A DNA stretch of 64,000 nucleotides from Chloroflexota bacterium (GTDB taxonomy: Bacteria; Chloroflexota; Chloroflexia; Chloroflexales; Herpetosiphonaceae). This document shows, in pieces, positions 8,880 through 17,257 of this stretch (positions are counted from its first letter, which is position 1; each line of letters starts with the position of its first letter). Position numbers and translations under genes: made by a program. The stretch spans positions 186,001 to 250,000 of the forward strand of contig JAIUOC010000009.1 of the NCBI GenBank assembly GCA_020161265.1, given 5' to 3'. The notes below the pieces were generated by a model. It was not told the origin of the DNA, did no database searches, and was given only the letters and a program-made list of their open reading frames with translations.

Positions 8880-11054
8880 TTACTGCCACGCATACAACGT
8901 GGTAATAATGCTTGAATAATCGTCAGTCCATAAACGATCGTTAGGAAGATTTTGTAAGGCTTGCCATTGATATTGATCGATAAATTGTTGATATAAGGCT
9001 TGATTCTTGGTAAAAACCACCCACTTGGTACTAATATTGCCCTCTTCGAGCACTGATTGGTCGGTGTTATATTCATGAACTAAAGCCAATAAACCAAGCT
9101 CTGCCGCTAAATCATGTAAAACTGGCTCTAAATTGAGATAGCGATTTGAAATATGAAAAGCGATAATTCCATCGGGTTTAACCTTGCTCAGATATAATTC
9201 AATTGCCTCAACCGTGATTAGGTGGGTTGGAATTGCATCGGAGCTATAGGCATCCATCATCAACAAATCAAATGGCTGAGTTTCATAGGCTAAAGAAATT
9301 CGGGCATCGCCCACAATCACTGGTGCTTGCGGCGTGCATTGGCTCAGAAAACTGAAAAATCGCTGGTTTTGGGCAATCTCAATCACCACAGGATCAATTT
9401 CAAAATAGCGCCAAGTATCTTGCGGTTTGGCATAACAAGCGGTTGCCCCACTACCCAAACCAACAACTCCAATCGTTTTTGTGGCTGGTTGTTGATTTAC
9501 AATTTGAAAAATCTCGTTCAGCGGCCCATTCAAACTATAATAGGTCAATGGGCGTTTGCTTAACGCTGGATCAAGAAATTGCATGCCATGCAGGGTAGTT
9601 CCATGCATCAATAAATGCAAACGATTGGCTGAATTAACGACCCGATTGACTCCAAAAAAGCTGCGTTCTTGATAAATAACGGTCGACTGACTAAAACCAA
9701 TGATTGAGACAACACTAAAAAATCCACCAAGGCTCAAACCAAACGCTAAAGGATTACGCGATTGGGTATAGGCAACCAGCATTGCCACCGAAAATAAGAT
9801 TGCATAGCCAACCGATTGACCATGATAATCAAAGGCCTTAATCCCCAAAACTAACCCGATACTTAATAAAACCATCAATCCAGGTACACGCAATAATTTA
9901 AGCCATTCTTGACGATTCGTGGGCTTAGGTTTGCGCCATGGCGCAAGCATCAGCGCCAAACATAACATCAATGGATATTCCCAAACTGCATCGAAGATTA
10001 ACGGTGCAATTAAACCATTGAAGATACCACCAATTACACCACCCAACGACATTAAGAGATAGAATTCGGTTAATTTTTGTGGTTCAGGTCGATCATCAGC
10101 TAGTTGTTGATGTAAGACCATCGTGACTACAAATAAGCTCAGCAAGTGCAAAATCAAAAGCAATAGAATTGGGCTATTGGCTTCGGAAATCATCGTTAGA
10201 ATAATTAACATTACTAGAATTGGCATTAGCCAAATTAATGCTTGTTTTGGAATAATAGCCTTATTGGCAAAAACAAAAATAAATGTCAACAGATATAAAG
10301 CCAAGGGAATAACCCATAGCAAAGGCATTGCCACAATATCGGTGGTAATAAACGTTGTAACACTCACTAATAAGCTTGAGGGTACTGCTGACCATGCAAT
10401 CCATTTGATCCGACGTTGCCAATCAATTGATTGCGTTGGCTGCGTATTTTGGCTTATAACTGCTTGGGGTGCGCGTTGCCAAACCCGTATGCCACAACCA
10501 ATAAACAACAATACCAACAGCAAATAGCCCCAGCGCCAACTAGAGCTTTGAAGCGCAAGGCTGGTATTTGGCTCGATAATCAACGGATATGATAGAAGTG
10601 CCAACATACTGCCAACATTGCTCATCGCATATAACACATAGGGATTACGGTTTTGCTCACTTGTGCCAAACCATGCTTGCAACAATGGGCTACTAGCTGA
10701 AACGACAAAAAATGGTAAACCTAAGGCAACTGCAAACAAATTCAACAGCCAAGCAATTGGAAAATCAGTGGTCGGTGCTTGCCAACCAACAGGAATTGCA
10801 ATCGGCAATACCAACAAAGGCATTAATAATAATCCACAATGAATTAATACTTGTTGGCGTGGCTTGAAATATTTGGTTAGCAAGTGCGAATAGCCATAGC
10901 CTAGCAATAGCATGGTTTGATAAAATACGAGTGCTGTATTCCAAACAGATGGCGCACCACCAAGCAATGGTAAAGCCATTCGGGCAAACATCGGCTGAAT
11001 TACAAATAATAGGCTGGCACTGGTAAAAATGGTTAATGCAAATAATAATGGCAT
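8880..11054 (-). CDS. Membrane protein fused to a spermidine synthase-like domain
   Basis: A 724-residue protein with two halves. Residues 1 to about 475 contain about a dozen hydrophobic segments resembling the transporter-like N-terminus of fused spermidine synthase-like proteins. The C-terminal part (about 480-724) has a Rossmann methyltransferase/aminopropyltransferase fold, with VVGLGSGATACYA (cofactor loop), YFEIDPVVIEIAQ (acidic strand 2), GDARISLA and the LLMMDAYSSDAIPTHL segment. The polyamine-synthase catalytic Asp is plausible within DAYSSDAIP, but the substrate is unknown; many such fusions are simply annotated as fused MFS/spermidine synthase. The start has a GGAA site. Monocistronic. 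Confidence 0.8.
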   Translation of the reverse strand: MPLLFALTIFTSASLLFVIQPMFARMALPLLGGAPSVWNTALVFYQTMLLLGYGYSHLLTKYFKPRQQVLIHCGLLLMPLLVLPIAIPVGWQAPTTDFPIAWLLNLFAVALGLPFFVVSASSPLLQAWFGTSEQNRNPYVLYAMSNVGSMLALLSYPLIIEPNTSLALQSSSWRWGYLLLVLLFIGCGIRVWQRAPQAVISQNTQPTQSIDWQRRIKWIAWSAVPSSLLVSVTTFITTDIVAMPLLWVIPLALYLLTFIFVFANKAIIPKQALIWLMPILVMLIILTMISEANSPILLLLILHLLSLFVVTMVLHQQLADDRPEPQKLTEFYLLMSLGGVIGGIFNGLIAPLIFDAVWEYPLMLCLALMLAPWRKPKPTNRQEWLKLLRVPGLMVLLSIGLVLGIKAFDYHGQSVGYAILFSVAMLVAYTQSRNPLAFGLSLGGFFSVVSIIGFSQSTVIYQERSFFGVNRVVNSANRLHLLMHGTTLHGMQFLDPALSKRPLTYYSLNGPLNEIFQIVNQQPATKTIGVVGLGSGATACYAKPQDTWRYFEIDPVVIEIAQNQRFFSFLSQCTPQAPVIVGDARISLAYETQPFDLLMMDAYSSDAIPTHLITVEAIELYLSKVKPDGIIAFHISNRYLNLEPVLHDLAAELGLLALVHEYNTDQSVLEEGNISTKWVVFTKNQALYQQFIDQYQWQALQNLPNDRLWTDDYSSIITTLYAWQ

Positions 11055-11110
11055 AGATTAATTCCTATTGCTGAGCATGGCGAATCAAACATTGCCGTAA
11101 TCCAAACTCC

Positions 11111-11152
11111 AACCAGCCGATTGAGCCAGTTTCTCGACTCAATCGGCTGGTT
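11111..11152. terminator. 15-bp perfect inverted repeat downstream of the molybdopterin oxidoreductase
   Basis: AACCAGCCGATTGAG (11111-11125) pairs perfectly with CTCAATCGGCTGGTT (11138-11152) around a 12-base loop. It begins 7 bp past the end of the minus-strand oxidoreductase gene. No long T-run follows on either strand, but the stem is very stable; a terminator or 3' stabiliser is the simplest reading. Confidence 0.7.
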
Positions 11153-11158
11153 CGCGAT

Positions 11159-13231
11159 TTAGCTGACGATTCGTTCAACTTCGACCAAATTATCGTAGAA
11201 CGTTGCACCGCCGCCCATATCCGAAAGCGCTTGGGGCGTAGTATGGTTGACGTTGCGGCCATCAACGGTTAGCTCCGACCACCAAATTGATGGCGCAACC
11301 ACCACAGCTTGACGCACCCGATCAGTCACCACTGCTGTTGCCACAAAACCGCCACGATCATTGCGAATCAACACTTGATCGCCATCGTCGATATTGCGTT
11401 CAATCGCATCAAGTGGATTAATTTCTAGGGTCGGGCCACTTTCATAGCGCTGCAAAATATTGCCAAAGGTGCTATTCAAAAAGTGATGAGCCGGCGGTGA
11501 AATCAGGGTCAAGGGATAGCGCTCAGCCAAACGTGGGTTGGTAGTCGGGCTTTCGTAGGGCGCGGTGTAGGTCGGCAATGGATCAAAACCATCAGCCAGC
11601 ATCCGTTCAGAATAGAGTTCACACTTGCCCGATGGCGTGAGAAAATTGCCCTCAGCAAACGGTGCCCAATCACTTGGCACGTTCAAACGCAGCCAACCCT
11701 CTTGTTGCAAACGTTCGAGCGTGATGCCCGCCAAAGCTGGGTGCTCTGAATCGAGTGCTTGACGAGCGATCGTCTGATCATCATCGCCAAAACATGGCTC
11801 AGTAAAGCCCATTTTGGCCGCCAAGCGCCGAAACAACTCGGTATTCGGAATCGCCTCGCCCAGCGGCTCGATTGCTTGGTTGCTCCAGGCCAAATACCAG
11901 TGACCATAGGCTTTATGTAAATCAACATGCTCTAGTTGGGTGGTCGCAGGCAGAATAATATCAGCGTAGCGTGTCGTGTCGGTATAAAATTGCTCGTGCA
12001 CCACCGTGAACAAATCTTCACGCTCCAAACCACGCTTGACTGCTTCCAAATCGGGGGCCACACTCGCTGGATTGGAATTGTAGACAAACAAGGCTTGGAC
12101 TGGCGGATCGTTTACTTCGGTCAGCGCATCACCAAGCTGATTCATATTGATCATGCGGGTTCCAGCAGGAATCAGATCGGGGCGTTCCAAGGCCGCATTA
12201 TTAATTGGAAACGTGCCGCTGGTGGAAAGCAAAATACCGCCTGCTCGCTCGCGCCACGAGCCGATTACCGCAGGTAAACAAGCCAAGGTACGCACGGCCA
12301 TACCGCCGCCAGCGTGGCGTTGCAACCCATAGTTAATCCGAATCGCAGCAGGGGTGGTCGTGGCATATTCGTGGGCCAATTGCTCAAGCGTCGCCACATC
12401 CAAACCTGTTAATTCGGCCACCCGCGCTGGCGGATATTCCTGCACCCGCTGGCGCAATTGCTCGCCGCCAATACAATATTGATCAAGATAGGCTTGATCG
12501 TGCAAGCCATCGCGAAAAATAATATGCATCATGCCGAGGGCCAGGGCTGCGTCGGTGCCTGGCAAGGGGGCAATATGCCAATCGCATTGGGCAGCGGTGC
12601 GCGAACGCCAAGGATCGATCGCAATCACCCGTGCGCCAGCCTTGCGTGCCGCCTTGATGAACGTCCACAGGTGCACATTCGACGTGAGCGTGTTGGTTCC
12701 CCACAAAATAATTAATTTGGCATCAACATAGGCTTCGGGGTCAGTACCAACACTCGCACCAACCGTATAGCGATAGCCAGTTGCCCCAGCGCTGGCACAA
12801 ATCGTGCGGTCGAGCAATGAAGCGCCCAAGCGATGGAAAAAGCGTCGATCCATCGAGCCATAATGCAGCAATCCCATCGTACCAGCATAGGAGTAGGGCA
12901 AAATAGCTTGTGGGCCATGGCTAGCGCTGATTGCCTGCAAACGTTCGGTGATCGTGGTTAGGGCTTCTTCCCACGAGATCCGTTCGAATTGGCCTGCACC
13001 TTTGGGGCCAACTCGCTTGGCTGGATACAACAAACGGCCTTGATGGTAGGTGCGCTCAACATAGCGCGAGACTTTGGTGCACAAAAAACCATTGGTTATA
13101 GGGTGCTCAGGGTTGCCCTGAATTTTAATCGCCTTGCCGTCTTGCACAGTTACAAGCATCGAGCAGGTATCGGGGCAATCGTGAGGGCAAACCGCATGAA
13201 TAATCTGCTGATCAAGCGCAATCGTTGTCAT
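11159..13231 (-). CDS. Molybdopterin-dependent oxidoreductase (formate dehydrogenase/polysulfide reductase superfamily)
   Basis: A 690-residue catalytic subunit of the Mo/W-bis-MGD enzyme superfamily. The start at 13231 (MTTIALDQQ) is preferred over the longer frame to 13306. The N-terminal [4Fe-4S] cluster ligands are C15, C19, C23 and C51 (CPHDCPDTC...FLC). Next come the cofactor-binding domains, with ILWGTNTLTSNVHLW and YNSNPASVAPD, then the C-terminal dinucleotide-binding domain with HHFLNSTFGN. The molybdenum ligand region is TICASAGATGY, so a Cys or Ser could coordinate the metal. No twin-arginine signal and no partner iron-sulfur or membrane subunit lie nearby, suggesting a soluble enzyme of unknown substrate. 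Confidence 0.85.
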   Translation of the reverse strand: MTTIALDQQIIHAVCPHDCPDTCSMLVTVQDGKAIKIQGNPEHPITNGFLCTKVSRYVERTYHQGRLLYPAKRVGPKGAGQFERISWEEALTTITERLQAISASHGPQAILPYSYAGTMGLLHYGSMDRRFFHRLGASLLDRTICASAGATGYRYTVGASVGTDPEAYVDAKLIILWGTNTLTSNVHLWTFIKAARKAGARVIAIDPWRSRTAAQCDWHIAPLPGTDAALALGMMHIIFRDGLHDQAYLDQYCIGGEQLRQRVQEYPPARVAELTGLDVATLEQLAHEYATTTPAAIRINYGLQRHAGGGMAVRTLACLPAVIGSWRERAGGILLSTSGTFPINNAALERPDLIPAGTRMINMNQLGDALTEVNDPPVQALFVYNSNPASVAPDLEAVKRGLEREDLFTVVHEQFYTDTTRYADIILPATTQLEHVDLHKAYGHWYLAWSNQAIEPLGEAIPNTELFRRLAAKMGFTEPCFGDDDQTIARQALDSEHPALAGITLERLQQEGWLRLNVPSDWAPFAEGNFLTPSGKCELYSERMLADGFDPLPTYTAPYESPTTNPRLAERYPLTLISPPAHHFLNSTFGNILQRYESGPTLEINPLDAIERNIDDGDQVLIRNDRGGFVATAVVTDRVRQAVVVAPSIWWSELTVDGRNVNHTTPQALSDMGGGATFYDNLVEVERIVS

Positions 13232-13362
13232 GGCATCAATCGGGCTGAAAAACCCGCCTCCTTCGCAGTTGTTGCCAAATACTATACATCGTTTCGTTTT
13301 TTTCAACGAATTATCAGTTGCATGTTATGGAAACTTCACCCCCAATGTGCTTGAATAGGGTA

Positions 13363-13391
13363 TTGAATCGCAGATCTATCCGTGATATAGT
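13363..13391 (+). promoter_or_regulatory. Sigma-70 promoter of the RpoD-like sigma gene
   Basis: TTGAAT (13363-13368), a 17-bp spacer and TATAGT (13386-13391) form a good housekeeping-type promoter about 47 bp before the predicted start codon. Confidence 0.6.
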
Positions 13392-13437
13392 GGTCTATCA
13401 TTAGGCTTTTCTATAGCAGTAGAAAGTCGGTGCTTAC

Positions 13438-14589
13438 TTGAAAAACGTACTTGAAGTTCTGATGGGGGCAGCCCGTCAGCATCGTTATCTAACGCACGAC
13501 CAAGTGCTGCTCCACCTTCCTCCCTCCGACAAAAACACAGCGCTGTTCGACGAATTGTGTGTCCGCTGCCAAGCAGAAGATATTCCAATTTTGGAAGAAC
13601 CGCCAACCGCTGCAGTACATCTCCGTTCACGCGATGTCGATGACGACGATCTCGAACGGTCTCTGATTCGGGAAGGGGTAAGCCTCGATGATCCGGTGCG
13701 CATGTATTTGCGCGAAATTGGCCAAGTGCATCTCCTAACCGCCCACGAAGAAACCATGTTGGCCAAACAATTGGAACGCGGCGAACGTGCGATGATTCGG
13801 CTCGCCCGCCACGAATATCTCCTCGAAGAAAAAGCCCGCCTACAACAGCAAGTTCTCGAAAGCGAAGCCGCCCGTCAACATCTCATCCAAGCCAATTTAC
13901 GCCTGGTGGTGTCGATTGCCAAAAAATATGTTGGCCGCGGCATGTCGTTTTTAGATTTAATTCAAGAGGGCAATATTGGCCTGATGCGGGCAACCGAGAA
14001 GTTCGATTATCACAAGGGCTTTAAGTTCTCAACCTATGCCACTTGGTGGATTCGCCAAGCAATTACGCGCTCGATCTCTGATCATAGTCGCACTATTCGC
14101 CTGCCAGTTCACGTGGGCGAGACGATTAATCGCGTCAAACGCACGGCCCACAAGTTGCAACAAGCCTTGGAGCGTGAGCCAAGCGCCGAGGAGATTGGCG
14201 AAGCGCTTGGGTTGCCTGCCGATAAAGTGCGGCGGGTGCTCGAAGTGGCGCGTCAGCCAGTTTCGCTCGAAACGCCTGTTGGCAACGAGGGCGATAGCGT
14301 GCTCGGCGATTTTATCGAAGATGATCGTTCATCCGAGCCGCTTGATCACGCTACCGAGCATTTATTGCGCGAACAACTTGATGAAGTGCTGTGCAAGCTC
14401 GATGAGCGTGAACGGCGGATTATTGAGCTACGCTATGGCTTGGTCGATGGCAAATATCGCACGCTTGAAGAAGTTGGCCGCGAGTTTGGCATTACCCGCG
14501 AACGAATTCGCCAAATCGAGGCCAAAGTTCTGCGAAAATTGCGCCACCCAGCTTTTGGTGGGCGTAAATTGCGAGCCTATCTTGAATAA
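13438..14589 (+). CDS. RNA polymerase sigma factor, RpoD/SigA family
   Basis: A 383-residue primary-type sigma factor. Region 1.1-like sequence is visible at the N-terminus ([19 protein letters not shown]), which supports the TTG start at 13438 over the ATG at 13462. Region 1.2 follows ([17 protein letters not shown]), then region 2 with [38 protein letters not shown] and IRQAITR for core binding and -10 recognition, region 3 and region 4 with the helix-turn-helix [21 protein letters not shown]. It could be the housekeeping sigma or one of several RpoD paralogues usual in Chloroflexota. Single gene with its own promoter and terminator. Confidence 0.92.
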   Translation: MKNVLEVLMGAARQHRYLTHDQVLLHLPPSDKNTALFDELCVRCQAEDIPILEEPPTAAVHLRSRDVDDDDLERSLIREGVSLDDPVRMYLREIGQVHLLTAHEETMLAKQLERGERAMIRLARHEYLLEEKARLQQQVLESEAARQHLIQANLRLVVSIAKKYVGRGMSFLDLIQEGNIGLMRATEKFDYHKGFKFSTYATWWIRQAITRSISDHSRTIRLPVHVGETINRVKRTAHKLQQALEREPSAEEIGEALGLPADKVRRVLEVARQPVSLETPVGNEGDSVLGDFIEDDRSSEPLDHATEHLLREQLDEVLCKLDERERRIIELRYGLVDGKYRTLEEVGREFGITRERIRQIEAKVLRKLRHPAFGGRKLRAYLE

Positions 14590-14615
14590 CTAAGTTGCAG
14601 ATTGAACGGCAAAGC

Positions 14616-14666
14616 AACACACGCGTAGCGCGGGCACCATGCCGTGATGCGCGTGTGTTAGTTTTT
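14616..14666 (+). terminator. Intrinsic terminator after the sigma factor gene
   Basis: AACACACGCG (14616-14625) pairs with CGCGTGTGTT (14650-14659), followed by AGTTTTT. It lies 26 bp after the stop codon. Confidence 0.85.
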
Positions 14667-14694
14667 AATCAACACCACAATCGGAGGTTGTCAG

Positions 14695-15054
14695 ATGGAA
14701 ACGATTCAAGCTGATGCTGCATTGACCCAACTCGCCAATTTATGCCATGCCCTCGGCCATCCATTGCGCTTAGGCATTGTGCGCTACATCGCTCAGCATC
14801 CTCGCTGTATCTGCAACGATATTGTGCAGCGAACCAATCGTGCTCAATCGACAATCTCCGAACATTTGCGGGTGTTGGCTCAAGCTGGTGTGGTAGAAAG
14901 CGAGCAGGAAGGCCAAGCCACGGTCTATTGGCTGGCTCCGCAGACACTCAAACTGCTAGAGCAAGAAGTTGAGCAACTTTGTGATTCTGCCCAACAAAAA
15001 ACGGTCGCTGAGCGCAGTGCTCAACGACCGTTGTGGTATCAGCTCAATCGTTAG
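14695..15054 (+). CDS. ArsR/SmtB family transcriptional regulator
   Basis: A 119-residue winged-helix repressor. The fold is recognisable from ALGHPLRLGIVRYIAQHP, the recognition region AQSTISEHLRVLAQAGVVESEQEG and the wing QATVYWL. Cysteines at RCICND lie where ArsR-type metal-binding ELCVCDL motifs sit, so a metal or metalloid ligand is possible but not assured. A GGAGG site lies 7 bp before the start. No obvious target gene is adjacent downstream on the same strand: it ends 1 bp before the convergent PspC gene, so its target may be elsewhere or itself. Confidence 0.88.
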   Translation: METIQADAALTQLANLCHALGHPLRLGIVRYIAQHPRCICNDIVQRTNRAQSTISEHLRVLAQAGVVESEQEGQATVYWLAPQTLKLLEQEVEQLCDSAQQKTVAERSAQRPLWYQLNR

Positions 15055-15055
15055 A

Positions 15056-15487
15056 TTAGTCGTTTAATGGCTGACCAGTGTATGGGTCAAACCGTGGTTT
15101 TTCTGGTTGGGCTGGAGCTGGATTGATTGGTTGGCCCGTTTGTGGGTCGAACTTCCAATTGCTTTGTGGTGCAGCCGAGTTAGCATTGCTGGTTTGAGCA
15201 TTGTTAACCGCAGTTTTGACCTTGTTGAACACATTTTGGGCTTGATTACGCATTTCATCAATGCCGCTGTTGATGCCTGGGCTTGGCAAGCCAGGTGCGG
15301 TTACCACTGGCAACACGGCCCACAAAATGATGTAGAGCAATATGCCCGAACCACCAGCCAAGGTCACCAGCACAAAGGCCAAGCGCACCAAGGTTACGTC
15401 AAAAGCGAAATATTGAGCTAAGCCCGTACAAACACCAGCAATCATTTGATCTTGTTGAACACGCACTAAGCGATTTGAATTTTGCAT
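15056..15487 (-). CDS. PspC domain membrane protein
   Basis: A 143-residue protein with an N-terminal PspC domain (QQDQMIAGVCTGLAQYFAFD, then one strong membrane segment LVRLAFVLVTLAGGSGILLY). The cytoplasmic tail is low-complexity and carries two copies of a FDPxTGQP(I/L)N unit (FDPQTGQPINP and FDPYTGQPLND). PspC proteins belong to envelope-stress responses; no pspA is nearby. The start at 15487 follows AAGGAG by 6 bp; an upstream in-frame start at 15511 lacks a site. It converges on the ArsR gene with a 1-bp gap. Confidence 0.86.
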   Translation of the reverse strand: MQNSNRLVRVQQDQMIAGVCTGLAQYFAFDVTLVRLAFVLVTLAGGSGILLYIILWAVLPVVTAPGLPSPGINSGIDEMRNQAQNVFNKVKTAVNNAQTSNANSAAPQSNWKFDPQTGQPINPAPAQPEKPRFDPYTGQPLND

Positions 15488-15597
15488 TGTAAACTCCTTA
15501 TTTGGCTGCAACTTGTGGTTGCTTATCTGCTAACTAGGACGCAGGCCAGCAAAAAATTGTTGCAGCAATCATGCTTAGATTGTCAAGCAAACCAGCG

Positions 15598-15650
15598 AAA
15601 AGCCCTGCTTCGCGTTCTTCGTGCCCTTCGTGGTTCCGTCTTTCATCGTT
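15598..15650. repeat. Short block of CTTCGTG-type intergenic repeat
   Basis: GCTTCGCGTTCTTCGTGCCC and TTCGTGGTTCCG is the inverse orientation of the CACGAAGG module seen at 5230, 8770, 8820 and 21613. It lies between the PspC and TetR genes. Confidence 0.7.
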
Positions 15651-15670
15651 GGCGCACCAAAGATTCATGC

Positions 15671-15700
15671 TTGCATAAAATACGAACGTATGGTATTTTA
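15671..15700 (+). promoter_or_regulatory. tetR promoter with operator in its spacer
   Basis: TTGCAT (15671-15676), a 17-bp spacer and TATTTT (15694-15699) form a promoter. The spacer contains the inverted repeat AATACGAACGTATGGTATT, whose ACGAACGT core recurs before the metallo-hydrolase gene at 16322. This arrangement fits autorepression by the TetR protein encoded next. Confidence 0.65.
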
Positions 15701-15705
15701 TCAAT

Positions 15706-16299
15706 ATGAGTCGCAAAGATAGTGCCAAAGAACTTATTTTGAATAAAGCAGTGCAGATGGCTTCGGTCGCTGGCTTGAATGGCTTGACGATTGGTAGTTT
15801 GGCTGAGGCTGTCGCCATGTCCAAGGGCGGCATCAGCGCTCACTTCAAGTCCAAGACCGAGCTGCAAGTTGCGGCGGTTGATCGAGCCTCTGAGCTGTTT
15901 CAAGCCGCCGTGATTGGCCAAGTGCTGGCCGAGCCAGCCGGAATTGCTCGCCTTAGCAAGCTTTGCGATTCGTGGTTTAGCTATTTGCAGCAGGGCATTT
16001 TTCTGGGCGGCTGTTTTTTTACCAATGCCGTGCTTGAGCTTGATGATTTGGATAACTCGGAAGTGCGGGCGGCTGTGCTGCGCTATTATCACAATTATCT
16101 AAATTTTATTGAGCAATGCATCGCCGAAACCGTGCAACTCGGCCAGTTTCGCCCAGATACACCCATTGCCGAGGTTGCGCTGCAATTCCATGGCATCGAA
16201 ATCGCCGCACTGGTTTGGCGAGCAGTCCGTTCTCACGAAGCTCAATTTGCGACCGCCCGCGCCGCCATCGACAATTTAATCATAAACTATCGCAGCTAA
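15706..16299 (+). CDS. TetR/AcrR family transcriptional repressor
   Basis: A 197-residue regulator. The N-terminal helix-turn-helix is typical (ASVAGLNGLTIGSLAEAVAM then SKGGISAHFKSKTELQ), and the C-terminal part has the TetR_C ligand-binding helices with GGCFFTNAVLELDD. It resembles the YxaF/LmrA-like or TetR_C_6 group. The start ATG is 7 bp after the promoter -10 element, giving a nearly leaderless transcript with no clear ribosome-binding site. A shared operator before the downstream metallo-hydrolase suggests that gene is its target. Ligand unknown. Confidence 0.9.
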   Translation: MSRKDSAKELILNKAVQMASVAGLNGLTIGSLAEAVAMSKGGISAHFKSKTELQVAAVDRASELFQAAVIGQVLAEPAGIARLSKLCDSWFSYLQQGIFLGGCFFTNAVLELDDLDNSEVRAAVLRYYHNYLNFIEQCIAETVQLGQFRPDTPIAEVALQFHGIEIAALVWRAVRSHEAQFATARAAIDNLIINYRS

Positions 16300-16313
16300 A
16301 ATTTTTTAGCATC

Positions 16314-16340
16314 AATAAAACACGAACGTCCGTATTTATA
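16314..16340 (+). promoter_or_regulatory. Second TetR-type operator, before the MBL-fold hydrolase
   Basis: AATAAAACACGAACGTCCGT followed by ATTTATA matches the tetR operator over ATAAAA(T/C)ACGAACGT(A/C)(T/C)G. It is 11-37 bp before the hydrolase start and overlaps its likely -10 region. The two copies 640 bp apart support one regulator acting on both genes. Confidence 0.6.
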
Positions 16341-16350
16341 AGGAGTTGTT

Positions 16351-17151
16351 ATGCAGATCAATGTAACCTACATCGGCACAGCCACGGTATTATTGGAAAT
16401 TGACGGCTTGCGGATTTTGACTGATCCGGTGTTTGATCCGGCTGGTAGTTCACGGGTTTATCAGGTGCGGCCACAGGTTGAATTTGCGCTGTACAAGCAA
16501 GCGCCAGCGGCCTTGCCAGCAACTGAAATTGGCGCGATTGATCTAGTTTTACTTTCGCACGACGATCATTATGATAATTTGGATGATGCAGGCCGCGCCT
16601 TGTTACCGAACGCAGGCCATGTATTAACCACCGAATCGGGCCGCCAGCGCTTGCAACAGCAGGGCGCAACCAATGTGCAAGGTCTAGCCGAATGGCAATC
16701 GATTACCATTAACACCCCCCAAGGCTTGCCGCTAACGATCACTGCCGTGCCAGCGCAACATGGCCCGGTTGAGTTGCTACCGATTATTGGCGAGGTACTT
16801 GGCTTTGTGTTGGAATACCCAGCCTTTGAGCATGGGCCAATTTATATTTCTGGCGACACCGTTTTGTTTGATGGAATTACGACAATTGCTGAACGCTACG
16901 CGGTTGGCACGGTCTTTTTGCATGTTGGGGCAGCCCAATTTGCGCCAACCGGCCCAACTTTATTTACCTTTGATGCAACTCAAGCCTATCAAGCGACGCA
17001 ACTACTCAAACCCCAAAGCTTGATTCCAATTCACTTTGATGGTTGGCAGCACTTTAGCCAAGGTCAAGCAGAAATTGATCAAGCGTTTGCTGGGAGCGAC
17101 ATTCAACCACGTTGGTTAGAGCCAGGCATGGCAACCAAACTCACGGTTTAA
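16351..17151 (+). CDS. MBL-fold metallo-hydrolase (UlaG-like)
   Basis: A 266-residue metallo-beta-lactamase-fold hydrolase of the UlaG/COG2220 group. The N-terminus TYIGTATVLLEIDGLRILTD followed by DPVF is characteristic. The metal site is LSHDDHYDNLD (about 69-79), the third ligand region is AVPAQHGP, then ISGDTVLFDG and the final PIHFDGW. One histidine of the usual HxHxDH is Asp here, so the metal arrangement may differ. The substrate is unknown. It has AAGGAG 7 bp before the start and follows a TetR operator, so induction by the TetR ligand is likely. Confidence 0.85.
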   Translation: MQINVTYIGTATVLLEIDGLRILTDPVFDPAGSSRVYQVRPQVEFALYKQAPAALPATEIGAIDLVLLSHDDHYDNLDDAGRALLPNAGHVLTTESGRQRLQQQGATNVQGLAEWQSITINTPQGLPLTITAVPAQHGPVELLPIIGEVLGFVLEYPAFEHGPIYISGDTVLFDGITTIAERYAVGTVFLHVGAAQFAPTGPTLFTFDATQAYQATQLLKPQSLIPIHFDGWQHFSQGQAEIDQAFAGSDIQPRWLEPGMATKLTV

Positions 17152-17204
17152 TTTCCTTATATCCAGCTAATTCCCATCGCAAAGGGAGCCTACAATATCA
17201 AACG

Positions 17205-17231
17205 CCCTTCTCCCGTTTGGTGGGAGAAGGG
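17205..17231. repeat. CCCTTCTCCC palindrome, REP-like element
   Basis: CCCTTCTCCC (17205-17214) and GGGAGAAGGG (17222-17231) form a perfect 10-bp stem with a 7-base loop, followed by TTGGGTATAAGGG. It lies between convergent gene ends and can act as a terminator for both. Palindromes with this CCCTCTCCC...GGGAGAGGG core and trailing TTGGG...AGGG occur as dispersed repeats in many bacterial genomes, which I recall rather than searched. Confidence 0.65.
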
Positions 17232-17257
17232 TTGGGTATAAGGGAAGCCTTTGTTGA

